Positions 17,621 through 26,182 of a stretch of DNA of 64,000 nucleotides are shown here, in pieces. The notes under the pieces are model-generated. The model made no database searches and had not been told where the DNA came from. It worked only from the letters and a program-made list of their open reading frames with translations. The DNA is from Sinorhizobium shofinae (GTDB lineage Bacteria; Pseudomonadota; Alphaproteobacteria; Rhizobiales; Rhizobiaceae), in assembly GCA_001704765.1 (NCBI GenBank), contig MBFK01000100.1, positions 1-64,000 on the forward strand. Reading direction: 5' to 3'. Position numbers and translations under genes: made by a program. The number at the start of each line of letters is the position of its first letter. Within the stretch, counting starts at the first letter, position 1.

Positions 17621-18310
17621 TCAGGGATGCAACTCCACCGCCAACCAGACGGAGTCGGTGTCGGCGTAGTAGCGGTGCCAGGGATAGGTCCACTCGTTTT
17701 TCCCCGTCACCCTGCAGAACGGATCATGCGAATAGCCGACGGGCATTACCACGTCCTCATACAAGGTGGAGGGGTCACGTTGCTTGAACTTCTGCATTCG
17801 GCCGGAGCCATGGATCTGCGTATGCGTCTCCAGGAATGGGTGCTCATGGTGAATGAAACAGTCCGTGTCGCCGGGTGCCCACCAGAGATTTAGCTTCAAC
17901 GTGAACGACTGCGGCGCCTCGTGGTCCGTGCGCTCGTTAGTGAAAACGCGCGGGTCCGTCGTGACCGAGCCGACCTCGTCCTGCTTCGAGATAAAGAGGG
18001 GAGTGTCTCTCGGGAAGCTGCGGATCCGGTTGCCGAGCCAGTCCCAGCCCCGAAACATGGCTCCTCCAAGATTGGTCGCACGCTGCACCTTCACCAGTGC
18101 AACCCGCTCGGCGCTCTTGATGCGCCCGCCGCGCAGCCAAGTAGATTTCCAGGCGGGAACGATCGCCGGATGCTCATCACCCGTTACAAGCGGTCGCGGG
18201 CTGAGGTTGACGACGATCGCGTCGTCGACCTCATAGTCAACAACGTTCTCGACGAGCTTCGCGTAAATGAACTCGTCGGCAAACGCGAGATCTCTGATTT
18301 TGTTCTCCAC
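17621..18310 (-). CDS. Unfamiliar protein with a cupin-like histidine-rich motif
   Basis: The start is a GTG at 18310, chosen because GGAGGAG lies six bases upstream, giving 229 residues. The sequence is rich in Trp, His and acidic residues. Its middle contains CFIHHEHPFLETHTQIHGSG, which resembles the metal-binding His/Glu motif of cupin-fold enzymes, followed by GYSHDPF and WHRYYADTDSVWLAVELH. I recognise no named family; a metal-dependent isomerase or dioxygenase-like role is possible. It is divergent from the ThDP enzyme gene. Its location inside the sugar-type catabolic locus suggests it acts in the same pathway. A structural search would settle the fold. Confidence 0.65.
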   Translation of the reverse strand: MENKIRDLAFADEFIYAKLVENVVDYEVDDAIVVNLSPRPLVTGDEHPAIVPAWKSTWLRGGRIKSAERVALVKVQRATNLGGAMFRGWDWLGNRIRSFPRDTPLFISKQDEVGSVTTDPRVFTNERTDHEAPQSFTLKLNLWWAPGDTDCFIHHEHPFLETHTQIHGSGRMQKFKQRDPSTLYEDVVMPVGYSHDPFCRVTGKNEWTYPWHRYYADTDSVWLAVELHP

Positions 18311-18684
18311 GGCGAACTCCTCCTGCAAAGGCTACTTTCCTCAAAGGAAGCCACGACAGGAACGAAATGCCTATTGCGCGGGACTCTGATTTGCCACGCA
18401 AGTATACGCGCACAGTGCGTCTAGTTGCGAATCCTCTTGAACCAGCCGCCGAGCGGCGCACAGGTCCCAGACCCACCAGGGGCTCGTATTGACCTAAGAT
18501 TATCATGCGGAAGGTGCCAAGCGAGTGATGCAGACCTCAGCAGGTCTTGCGTCAATCTGCGTCAGCTAATCGTGTGCTGCGAACTTGTAAGGTCTACTCG
18601 AAAGACGGACTGTTTCTCCCATAGTCGGAAGAGCCACGCTGATGAAGGCTCGCAGGCAAGAACACACCGAGGAGGGTAGATCAG
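18311..18684. other. Divergent promoter region of the catabolic locus
   Basis: This 374-bp gap separates the unknown cupin-like gene (leftward) and the ThDP enzyme operon (rightward). No ORF in it has support. GAGGAGGG lies just before the ThDP start at 18685 and GGAGGAG before the GTG at 18310. It must carry promoters for both directions. I could not define an operator with confidence. Confidence 0.5.
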
Positions 18685-20487
18685 ATGAAGCTCACGGGCG
18701 GTCAAGTCGTCGCGAAAGCGCTTAAGGAATACGGAGTGGAGTATGTGGCCGGTGTTCCGGGCCACGGCATCTGGTCGCTTTTTGACGCCTTTCTTGAAGA
18801 AGGCTCTGAGATTCCATTTATCCAGGTCATGCATGAGCAGAGCGCCGTGCATATGGCGGATGGCTATTTCCGTGCCTCGGGACGCCCGATGGCCTGCTCG
18901 ACCTCAGTGGGTCCGGGTGCCGCGAACACGATTATCGGTCTGGCAACGGCCTATTGCGACTCCACTTCGCTCTTCTATGTCTCCGGTTCGCCGCAGACCT
19001 ACATGCATGGTCACGGCACTATGCAGGAGCTGGAGCGTCAGCAGGACAACGCCTTCCCACGTATTACCGAGCAGGTGACGAAGCGCGCCTGGCAAGCGAA
19101 CACGGTTCAGGTCCTGCCGAGCATTATGCATCGTGCCTTCAACGCGATGATGACGGGCCGTCCGGGCCCCGTGCATGTCGAAGTGCCGATGGATGTGCAG
19201 GTTGAGGCGGCAGACGTCACCATTCACCCGTTGGAAAAGCGCCTGCCGATCGGTGTTGCCTATCCGGACCCGAAGGCGATCGAGGCGGCCATCAAGGTGC
19301 TGCTGAACGCCGAGCGTCCGGTCATCGTCGCAGGTGGCGGTGCGATCACCGCAAACGCCTCGGCCGAACTGACCCGCCTTGCCGAAAAGCTCGGCGCGGC
19401 CGTGTCTATCACCTGGAACGGCAAGGGTGCGATTTCGGAAGATCACGCGCTGTTCATCGGCGCCGTCGGTCAGACCGGCACGACCTGCGGCAACAAGATC
19501 ACCGCCTCGGCTGACGTCGTCGTCTCGGTCGGTTGCCGCTTCACCGATTGGTCGGCATCGTCCTACGCCAAGGGCGTCTCGTTCTCGATTCCCTCGGCCA
19601 AGCTGATCCACATCGACCTTGACCCGCGCGAGATCGGCAAGAACTACGAGACCGAAGTCGGCATCGTTTCGGATGCGAAGGTCGCGCTGGAAGCGCTGCT
19701 GGCGATGATCTCCGACGCCGATTCTAAGAAGATGCTGTCACGTCGCGAGACGTTCCTTGCCGACGTCCAAAAGGCAAAGGACGACTGGCGCGCTCAAGTT
19801 GAGCCGCGTGAAAATAGTCGCGAAACGCCCTTCACCTCCCAACGTCCGCTCATGGCCCTTCGCAAGGTTCTGGACCGCAATGGCATCGTTGTTGTCGGGT
19901 CCGGCAACACGCAGGGGTCCGTCAAACAGAGCTTCCCGGTCTATGAACCGCGCACACATCTGACCTCGGGTTCCTATTCCCCCATGGGTTGGGCGGTCCC
20001 GGCTGCACTTGGCGCGAAGCTGGCTTGCCCCGACCGTCAGGTCGTTGCAATCGTCGGCGACGGCGACTTCATGATGTCCCTGCCGGAAATGGGTACGGCA
20101 GCGATGAACGGCATAAACGTGGTGTTCCTGGTGCTGAACAACTCCGGGTACATGTCGATCCGTGGCGGTCAGCGCAAGTTCATGGGGCGTCATATTGCAT
20201 CGGAGTTCAACCGCCACGCCGGCAATGGTGAGCCCTACTCGGCCGATATTGCGGCCTCGGCGCGCGCCTTCGGTCTGGAGGCCTGGAAAGTGGAGAAGGA
20301 CGAGGATCTCGAAAGCAGCCTGAAGGCGGCGCTGGAATGCGGCGGCCCGGCCCTGGTTGAGGTCATCGTATCGCGCGATGCCGCTGGTCCGTTCGCCACC
20401 GGCTGGTGGGACTTCCCGTCGCCGGCCTACTACGAGAAGGAACAGGCTGCTTACGCCGAGATGCGTGCACGCGAGCAGCATCTTTAA
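18685..20487 (+). CDS. Thiamine-diphosphate enzyme (acetolactate-synthase-like)
   Basis: The 600-residue protein has the three-domain layout of the ThDP decarboxylase/acetolactate synthase superfamily. The catalytic Glu that activates the cofactor is in VMHEQSAVHMADGY (about residue 51). The ThDP/Mg motif begins GDGDFMMSLPEMG and ends in VLNN about 30 residues later (about residues 457-486). The family makes or breaks carbon-carbon bonds next to a carbonyl. It does not match the sulfoacetaldehyde acetyltransferase signature, and no ilvN-type regulatory subunit is adjacent, so true branched-chain biosynthesis is unlikely. It opens an operon with an HpsN/HisD-like dehydrogenase and a sugar ABC importer. 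A 2-keto acid or keto-sugar substrate is likely. Confidence 0.88.
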   Translation: MKLTGGQVVAKALKEYGVEYVAGVPGHGIWSLFDAFLEEGSEIPFIQVMHEQSAVHMADGYFRASGRPMACSTSVGPGAANTIIGLATAYCDSTSLFYVSGSPQTYMHGHGTMQELERQQDNAFPRITEQVTKRAWQANTVQVLPSIMHRAFNAMMTGRPGPVHVEVPMDVQVEAADVTIHPLEKRLPIGVAYPDPKAIEAAIKVLLNAERPVIVAGGGAITANASAELTRLAEKLGAAVSITWNGKGAISEDHALFIGAVGQTGTTCGNKITASADVVVSVGCRFTDWSASSYAKGVSFSIPSAKLIHIDLDPREIGKNYETEVGIVSDAKVALEALLAMISDADSKKMLSRRETFLADVQKAKDDWRAQVEPRENSRETPFTSQRPLMALRKVLDRNGIVVVGSGNTQGSVKQSFPVYEPRTHLTSGSYSPMGWAVPAALGAKLACPDRQVVAIVGDGDFMMSLPEMGTAAMNGINVVFLVLNNSGYMSIRGGQRKFMGRHIASEFNRHAGNGEPYSADIAASARAFGLEAWKVEKDEDLESSLKAALECGGPALVEVIVSRDAAGPFATGWWDFPSPAYYEKEQAAYAEMRAREQHL

Positions 20488-20497
20488 GCAGAGCCAC

Positions 20498-20524
20498 GCG
20501 AGGGGGCGATAGAGCCGCCCTCGC
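20498..20524 (+). other. Intercistronic stem-loop
   Basis: GCGAGGGGGC pairs with GCC-G-CCCTCGC (one bulged G, six-base loop GATAGA), starting 10 bp after the ThDP enzyme stop. No T run follows, so it looks more like an mRNA-stabilising or attenuating hairpin than a full terminator. Confidence 0.5.
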
Positions 20525-20588
20525 ACCTCATCATCCATCACGTTGAGAGTGCGGCGCTTGCGGCGACCGTAAACGAAGAGTCTTTGTC

Positions 20589-21902
20589 ATGATACGGCAC
20601 ATCAAAACAGCGCGGGCCTCAGTAGAAGAAGGCGGTACCGACAGCGCGGTGACCAAAGCAGTCGAAGCGCTTCTCGCAAAAGTCCGAAATGGCGGGGACA
20701 AGGCAGTTCGTGAACTGTCGATCCAGTTCGATAAATTCGATCGCGCATCCTATCGTCTTTCGAAGGAGGAAATCGATCGGTCGATCAATTCCCTCACGAA
20801 ACAGGAGCGGGAAGACCTCGACTTCGCCCAGGACCAGGTTCGGAAGTTTGCGGAAGCGCAGAAGGCAACACTGACCGATCTCGAGGTCGAGACCCTGCCT
20901 GGAGTGATCCTGGGTCATCGCAATGTCCCGATCCAGAATGTCGGCTGCTATGTGCCGGGCGGCAAGTATCCGTTGTTGGCTTCGGCGCACATGACCGTCC
21001 TGACGGCGCGCGTCGCCGGCTGTGAGCGTGTCATCACCTGCGCGCCGCCTTTCCAGGGCAGGATATCCGAGAAGATCGTAGCGGCCCAAGCGCTGGCAGG
21101 CGCCGACGAGATCTATTGCCTGGGTGGTGTTCAGGCGATCGCGGCAATGGCTTTTGGGACGGAAACGATCGCACCGGTCGACATGCTGGCGGGTCCCGGC
21201 AATGCCTATGTCGCCGAGGCGAAGCGCTTGCTCTTCGGGAAGGTCGGTATTGATCTCTTCGCCGGTCCGACGGAAACACTTGTCATCGCTGACGATAGCG
21301 CCGATGGCGAACTGGTGGCGACGGATCTTCTGGGACAGGCCGAACACGGCGTAAACTCGCCTGCGGTCCTTATCACGAACTCGGAAAAGCTCGCTCGTGA
21401 TACCCTGAGCGAGGTCGATCGCCTCCTGAAGATCCTGCCCACTGCGGCGATTGCCGCAAAGGCATGGGAAGACTTCGGGGAAATCATCCTGTGTGACACG
21501 ATCGACGAAATGGTTGCTGAAGGCGACCGGGTTGCCTCCGAGCACGTTCAGGTCCTGACCCGCGAGCCCGACTACTTTCTTAACAATATGAGGAATTACG
21601 GCGCGCTCTTCCTGGGTGCCCGCACCAACGTCTCGTTCGGGGACAAGGTTATCGGTACCAATCACACGCTGCCGACGAACAGGGCTGCCCGCTACACCGG
21701 CGGTCTCTGGGTCGGCAAGTTCCTCAAGACCTGCACCTATCAGCGTATCGAGACGGACGAGGCATCCGCTTTGATCGGGCAATACGGCTCGCGCCTTTGC
21801 CTCATGGAAGGATTTGCCGGCCACGCAGAGCAATCGAACATCCGCGTTCGCCGGTACGGGCGCAAGAACGTCGGCTACGCGATGCCGGCGGATCCCAACT
21901 AA
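20589..21902 (+). CDS. Histidinol-dehydrogenase-family NAD-dependent dehydrogenase (HpsN-like)
   Basis: This 437-residue protein has the full HisD fold. Zn ligands of the family are visible: Gln and His in [12 protein letters not shown], Asp in [15 protein letters not shown] and His in [11 protein letters not shown]. The catalytic Glu-His pair is in ASEHVQVL. The variants [16 protein letters not shown] and [15 protein letters not shown] are the pattern I associate with HpsN (sulfopropanediol 3-dehydrogenase) rather than biosynthetic HisD. Such enzymes oxidise an alcohol to a carboxylate in two NAD-dependent steps. Its operon, with ThDP enzyme, sugar importer and oxidoreductases, argues for catabolism of a polyol or sugar derivative. 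The sulfonate assignment is not proven, as no other sulfonate gene is present. Confidence 0.88.
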   Translation: MIRHIKTARASVEEGGTDSAVTKAVEALLAKVRNGGDKAVRELSIQFDKFDRASYRLSKEEIDRSINSLTKQEREDLDFAQDQVRKFAEAQKATLTDLEVETLPGVILGHRNVPIQNVGCYVPGGKYPLLASAHMTVLTARVAGCERVITCAPPFQGRISEKIVAAQALAGADEIYCLGGVQAIAAMAFGTETIAPVDMLAGPGNAYVAEAKRLLFGKVGIDLFAGPTETLVIADDSADGELVATDLLGQAEHGVNSPAVLITNSEKLARDTLSEVDRLLKILPTAAIAAKAWEDFGEIILCDTIDEMVAEGDRVASEHVQVLTREPDYFLNNMRNYGALFLGARTNVSFGDKVIGTNHTLPTNRAARYTGGLWVGKFLKTCTYQRIETDEASALIGQYGSRLCLMEGFAGHAEQSNIRVRRYGRKNVGYAMPADPN

Positions 21903-21965
21903 CAATTTCGCGCAAAGAGCCTGCCAAGGGCCCGCGATCAACCGCAACCAGAGAGGAATACATAG

Positions 21966-23213
21966 ATGTCAAAGTTTCTTGCAAGTCTTGTCGCTGCCAC
22001 GATGTTGGTGCCAGCGGCCGCGCGTGCGGAAGGCACGATCGAGGTTCTCCACCACTGGGTTTCCCAAAGCGAGGTTGACGCCTTGAACGTCATCCGCAAG
22101 GACCTGGAAACAAAGGGCTTCCAGTGGAAGGATTCCGCCGTCGGAGGCATGAGCGGCGCAAACGCGCAGCAGGCCCTGAGGTCACGCCTGACGTCGGGCG
22201 ACCCGCCGGGGGCAATGCAGTTCCTGGGCTGGGAAGGTCCGCAGTGGGCGGAGCAGGGCGTCGTTCGAGATCTGAATGACCTTGCCAAGGCCGGCGGCTG
22301 GCGTGAGGCGCTTCCCCCGCAGTTGCTTACTTTCGTGACCTCCGCAGACGCGTTCATTGCGGCGCCGATCAATATGCACCGCCAGAACTGGGTATGGGCC
22401 AACAAGAAGATCTTCGACGAGGCCGGCATCGCAGTTCCCAAGACATGGGCGGACCTGATCGCAGCCGGCAAGAAGCTCAAGGAGAAAGGCGTCACACCGG
22501 TCGCCATGGGCGACGAGCCATGGCAGATCGGGATCATCTTCGACGCGCTGCTGTCGGACCTGAACGGCCCCGAATTCTATAAGAAGGCAGCAATCGACCT
22601 CGATCCGGCGGCGCTGAACAGTCCGGAAATGGTCAAGGTATTCGACACGCTGCGTGAGGTTCGTGGGCTCGTCGACGACAATTTCGTCGGCCGCGATTGG
22701 GCCGTCGCCACCGGCATGGTCATCAACGGCGAAGCTGCGATGCAGTTCATGGGAGACTGGGCGAAGGGCGAGTTCCTCGCCAAGGGTCTGAAGCCGAATA
22801 CAGACTTCTACTGCTTCGCGACGCCAGCCAAAGTGACCTCGTTCCAGTACGTCATCGACAGCTTCGGCATGTTCACCGTGAAGGACGAGACTGTTCAGAA
22901 AGCCCAGGTGGCCCTGGCCGAAACGATTATGGATCCCAAGGTGCAGAAGGGCTTCAATCTGATCAAGGGTTCCATCCCGGCTCGAACCGACGTTTCCGTG
23001 GACGACTTCGATGACTGCGCGAAACTCGGTTTCAATGAACGTGCCGAAGCCATCAAGGCGGGCAGCATGTTGGGAGCGATGACCCACGGCTTTGCCGCCA
23101 AGCCGGAATTCGCATCGGTGTTTGGCGATGTGGCCGCTCAGTTCTTTGTCGGCAACATGTCTTCGGACGACGCCGTCAAGATGCTTGTCGAAGGCATCGA
23201 CAACGCCCGCTGA
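21966..23213 (+). CDS. Sugar ABC transporter substrate-binding protein (GtsA-like)
   Basis: This 415-residue extracellular binding protein has a Sec signal (cleavage about ARA-EGT, residue 21). The mature protein starts IEVLHHWVSQSEVDALNVI, the pattern of CUT1 glucose/mannose-type binding proteins such as GtsA. It contains the usual NMHRQNWVWANKKIF and GLKPNTDFYCF segments. GAGAGGAAT upstream of ATG is a good ribosome binding site. It delivers sugars or glycosides to the permeases encoded next. A small hairpin follows it, consistent with higher expression than the permeases. Confidence 0.92.
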   Translation: MSKFLASLVAATMLVPAAARAEGTIEVLHHWVSQSEVDALNVIRKDLETKGFQWKDSAVGGMSGANAQQALRSRLTSGDPPGAMQFLGWEGPQWAEQGVVRDLNDLAKAGGWREALPPQLLTFVTSADAFIAAPINMHRQNWVWANKKIFDEAGIAVPKTWADLIAAGKKLKEKGVTPVAMGDEPWQIGIIFDALLSDLNGPEFYKKAAIDLDPAALNSPEMVKVFDTLREVRGLVDDNFVGRDWAVATGMVINGEAAMQFMGDWAKGEFLAKGLKPNTDFYCFATPAKVTSFQYVIDSFGMFTVKDETVQKAQVALAETIMDPKVQKGFNLIKGSIPARTDVSVDDFDDCAKLGFNERAEAIKAGSMLGAMTHGFAAKPEFASVFGDVAAQFFVGNMSSDDAVKMLVEGIDNAR

Positions 23214-23223
23214 CACAACGGCC

Positions 23224-23238
23224 GGGTGCCCAGCACCC
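23224..23238 (+). other. Intercistronic hairpin after the binding-protein gene
   Basis: GGGTGC-CCA-GCACCC forms a perfect six-bp stem 11 bp after the stop. Such hairpins often protect binding-protein mRNA or cause partial termination before permease genes. Confidence 0.45.
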
Positions 23239-23274
23239 AGCCCCCTCAATGGATTCGGTCATCGGAGCTAGCTC

Positions 23275-24168
23275 ATGAACGCCGCCAAAAGTTTTTCATC
23301 ACGATTGGCAGGCTGGCTTCCACGCATTGTCGTAGCTCCCAGCTTGCTCGTCGTCATCGTCACGGTCTACCTGTTTATCCTTTGGACAGGTGTTATCTCT
23401 TTCACTTCCTCGAAGTTCGTGCCGATCTACGACTTCGTGGGTCTCGAGCAATTTGTTCGGCTGTGGGCGACGCCGCGCTGGCACACTGCCGTCGCGAACC
23501 TGTTTATCTTCTCCGCTCTCTTCCTCTTGCTCTCGACTGGCATTGGCCTGCTGATGGCGATCCTGCTCGACCAGAACATTCGATCGGAAGGGTTTTTGAG
23601 GGCGGTCTACCTCTATCCGATGGCCCTGTCGTTCATCGTTACAGGAACGGCATGGAAGTGGATCTTGAACCCCGGCCTCGGCATCCAGAAGGTCGTCAAC
23701 GAATTCGGCTGGACGGACTTCAGGTTTGACTGGATCACCGATCCGAAGATGGCGATCTACACCGTCGTCATTGCTGGCGTCTGGCAATCCTCGGGTTTCG
23801 CCATGGCGATTTTCCTGGCCGGTTTGCGAGGGATTGACAACTCGGTGATCAAAGCTGCGCAGATCGAAGGCGCGAGCCTCCCGCTTATCTATCGGCAGAT
23901 CATCATCCCGATGCTGCGGCCGGCGATGCTCAGCGTGATTGTCCTCTTGAGCTACATCGCGATCAAGAGCTTCGACCTCGTGCTGGCGCTGACCAACGGG
24001 GGCCCCGGATCCGCAACGGAACTTCCGTCGACGTTCATGTTCTCGGCGACGTTCCGCAGAAACCAGATGGGGGTCGGGGCGGCGAGCGCCATCATGATGC
24101 TCATGACCGTCGCGGCAATCATCATTCCCTACCTCTATTCCGAACTTCGGGAGCGCAACAATGGCTAA
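23275..24168 (+). CDS. Sugar ABC transporter permease (MalF/UgpA type)
   Basis: This 297-residue inner-membrane protein has six predicted helices starting at about residue 18. The EAA loop that docks the ATPase reads AAQIEGASLPLIYRQIIIPML near residue 207. It pairs with the next permease, whose start overlaps this stop by eight bases. Together they form the channel of the CUT1 sugar importer. The two-permease, one-ATPase layout is standard for the family. Confidence 0.93.
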   Translation: MNAAKSFSSRLAGWLPRIVVAPSLLVVIVTVYLFILWTGVISFTSSKFVPIYDFVGLEQFVRLWATPRWHTAVANLFIFSALFLLLSTGIGLLMAILLDQNIRSEGFLRAVYLYPMALSFIVTGTAWKWILNPGLGIQKVVNEFGWTDFRFDWITDPKMAIYTVVIAGVWQSSGFAMAIFLAGLRGIDNSVIKAAQIEGASLPLIYRQIIIPMLRPAMLSVIVLLSYIAIKSFDLVLALTNGGPGSATELPSTFMFSATFRRNQMGVGAASAIMMLMTVAAIIIPYLYSELRERNNG

Positions 24169-25066
24169 CGCCCTCTCGCAGCAGACACAAATTGGTGACG
24201 CCCTCTCGCAGAAAAATCGGATGCGTCTAGGTCGTCTGTTCATCTATGGCCCGCTCGGTGTCATGGCAATTCTCTACCTGATGCCCCTATGGGTTATGGT
24301 CGTGACATCGCTCAAGCCGCTCGATGAAATCTACGGCGGCTCCTTCATCGGCCTGCCGCAAACCGTCACCCTTGACGCTTGGCGTGCAGCCTGGTCACAG
24401 GCCTGCATCGGCACGGAATGCACCGGTCTGAAGCCCTATTTCGTGAACTCGCTGCTCATGGTGATTCCGGCCGTCGTCCTTTCGACCGCCATCGGGGCCA
24501 TCAACGGCTACATCCTGACGAAGTGGCGGTTTCCGGGTGCGAACTTCGTTTTCGGCTTGCTGCTCTTCGGATGCTTCCTGCCGTATCAGGCGATCCTGAT
24601 TCCGATGGCACGCACCCTCGGCCTGCTCGGTCTCGCAGGCAGCATTCCCGGCCTCATATTCGTCCATGTCGCCTACGGCATATGCTTTACGACGTTGTTT
24701 TTCCGCAACTACTTCGTCTCATTGCCGGACGAGCTCACCAAGGCCGCCATGGTGGATGGAGCAGGTTTCTTCAGGATCTTCTGGAGTGTCATTCTGCCCA
24801 CATCGATTCCGATCATCGTTGTCTCCTGTATCTGGCAGTTCACGCAGATCTGGAACGACTTCCTGTTCGGCGTTTCGTTCACATCCGGTGGCAACAGCCC
24901 GATAACGGTCGCGCTGAACAACATCGTCAACGTGACCACCGGGCGCAAACAGTACAACGTCGACATGGCCGCAGCCATGATCGCCGCCATCCCCACTCTC
25001 TTGGTCTACATCGTCGCAGGACGCTACTTCGTCCGCGGACTGACGGCCGGCGCTGTGAAAGGCTGA
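24161..25066 (+). CDS. Sugar ABC transporter permease (MalG/UgpE type)
   Basis: This 301-residue partner permease has about six helices. The first is at about residues 25-46 ([19 protein letters not shown]), and the EAA loop is [20 protein letters not shown] near residue 193. The start overlaps the upstream permease gene by eight bases, showing tight coupling. The N-terminal 22 residues contain a short internal repeat ([17 protein letters not shown]), which is unusual but small. Confidence 0.93.
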   Translation: MANALSQQTQIGDALSQKNRMRLGRLFIYGPLGVMAILYLMPLWVMVVTSLKPLDEIYGGSFIGLPQTVTLDAWRAAWSQACIGTECTGLKPYFVNSLLMVIPAVVLSTAIGAINGYILTKWRFPGANFVFGLLLFGCFLPYQAILIPMARTLGLLGLAGSIPGLIFVHVAYGICFTTLFFRNYFVSLPDELTKAAMVDGAGFFRIFWSVILPTSIPIIVVSCIWQFTQIWNDFLFGVSFTSGGNSPITVALNNIVNVTTGRKQYNVDMAAAMIAAIPTLLVYIVAGRYFVRGLTAGAVKG

Positions 25067-25070
25067 TCCA

Positions 25071-26171
25071 ATGTCCACTCTTGAAATCGATCGCGTTCGC
25101 AAGACCTACGGTAACCTCGAAGTCCTCAAGGAAGTGAGCATCTCAATCGGAACGGGAGACTTCCTTGTCCTTCTTGGTCCGTCCGGATGTGGCAAGTCCA
25201 CCCTTCTGAACATGATTGCCGGTCTGGAAAACATCTCAGGCGGAGAGGTCCGGATTGCCGGCAAGGTGGTGAACGAGCTGTCGCCGAAAGATCGCGACAT
25301 CGCGATGGTCTTCCAGTCCTACGCGCTTTATCCGACGATGACCGTTCGACAGAACATCGAGTTCGGCATGAAGATCCGCGGCATACCGCCAGCTCATCGC
25401 GAGAAGGCCGTTCGCGCTGCCGCGGACCTATTGCAGATCGCGCATCTGCTCGATCGCAAACCGTCGCAACTGTCGGGTGGTCAGCGCCAACGTGTTGCAA
25501 TGGGACGCGCCATCGTGCGCCAACCCAAGCTATTCCTGTTCGATGAGCCGTTGTCGAACCTCGACGCGAAGCTGCGTGTCGACATGCGCACGGAGATAAA
25601 GCGCTTGCACGCGCGGCTCGGCACGACAATCGTCTACGTAACGCACGACCAGATCGAAGCGATGACGCTGGCGACCCGCGTCGCTGTCATGAAGGGCGGC
25701 GTGGTCCAGCAGCTCGACGAACCCCAGACGGTGTACGACCGACCGGCGAACGTTTACGTCGCCAGGTTCGTCGGTTCGCCTTCCATGAACATCATTCCAG
25801 GCAAGATCGAAATCGAGGGCGGGTCCGCAACCGCCGTCATCGAAGTCGCGAACCGGCAGGCTGCGCGCATTCCAGGAATCAATCTGTCCAGCCAGGCCGC
25901 GTCCAAATACGCCAACGGCAAAGTCCTCATCGGCATCCGGCCCGAAATGTTCAGTGTCGGAAATGGGCAGACCCAGGGTGCAATCTCCGTAGACGTTGAT
26001 GTGGTGGAGCCCACCGGCCCCGATACGCTTGCCGTGTTCCAGCTTGGCGGCGTGGAGGTCACGGCCCGATTGCCGCCTAAGCAGGTTAGTGCACGCACCT
26101 CGGCGACGCTCGCCGTCGAAACCTCGAAAGTCGTTCTCTTCGATCCGGACAGCGAAAAACTGATCAATTGA
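25071..26171 (+). CDS. ugpC: Sugar ABC transporter ATPase (UgpC/MalK type)
   Basis: This 366-residue ATPase has Walker [10 protein letters not shown] (residues 36-44), a Q loop ([10 protein letters not shown]), signature LSGGQRQR (about residue 135), Walker [17 protein letters not shown], and His in VTHDQIEA. The C-terminal 130 residues form the OB-type regulatory domain of the CUT1 subfamily (IGIRPEMF). It powers the importer encoded by the three preceding genes. It starts four bases after the second permease. The symbol refers to the general ATPase type, not to a glycerol-3-phosphate substrate. Confidence 0.93.
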   Translation: MSTLEIDRVRKTYGNLEVLKEVSISIGTGDFLVLLGPSGCGKSTLLNMIAGLENISGGEVRIAGKVVNELSPKDRDIAMVFQSYALYPTMTVRQNIEFGMKIRGIPPAHREKAVRAAADLLQIAHLLDRKPSQLSGGQRQRVAMGRAIVRQPKLFLFDEPLSNLDAKLRVDMRTEIKRLHARLGTTIVYVTHDQIEAMTLATRVAVMKGGVVQQLDEPQTVYDRPANVYVARFVGSPSMNIIPGKIEIEGGSATAVIEVANRQAARIPGINLSSQAASKYANGKVLIGIRPEMFSVGNGQTQGAISVDVDVVEPTGPDTLAVFQLGGVEVTARLPPKQVSARTSATLAVETSKVVLFDPDSEKLIN

Positions 26172-26182
26172 CAGGATATTCC

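Noticed and set aside
18685-20487. ThDP enzyme as sulfoacetaldehyde acetyltransferase (Xsc)
   Set aside because: The N-terminal and active-site segments do not match Xsc as I know it, and no pta gene is adjacent.
20589-21902. HisD-family gene as the biosynthetic histidinol dehydrogenase
   Set aside because: No other his operon gene is nearby, it lies in a catabolic operon, and its signatures look HpsN-like.
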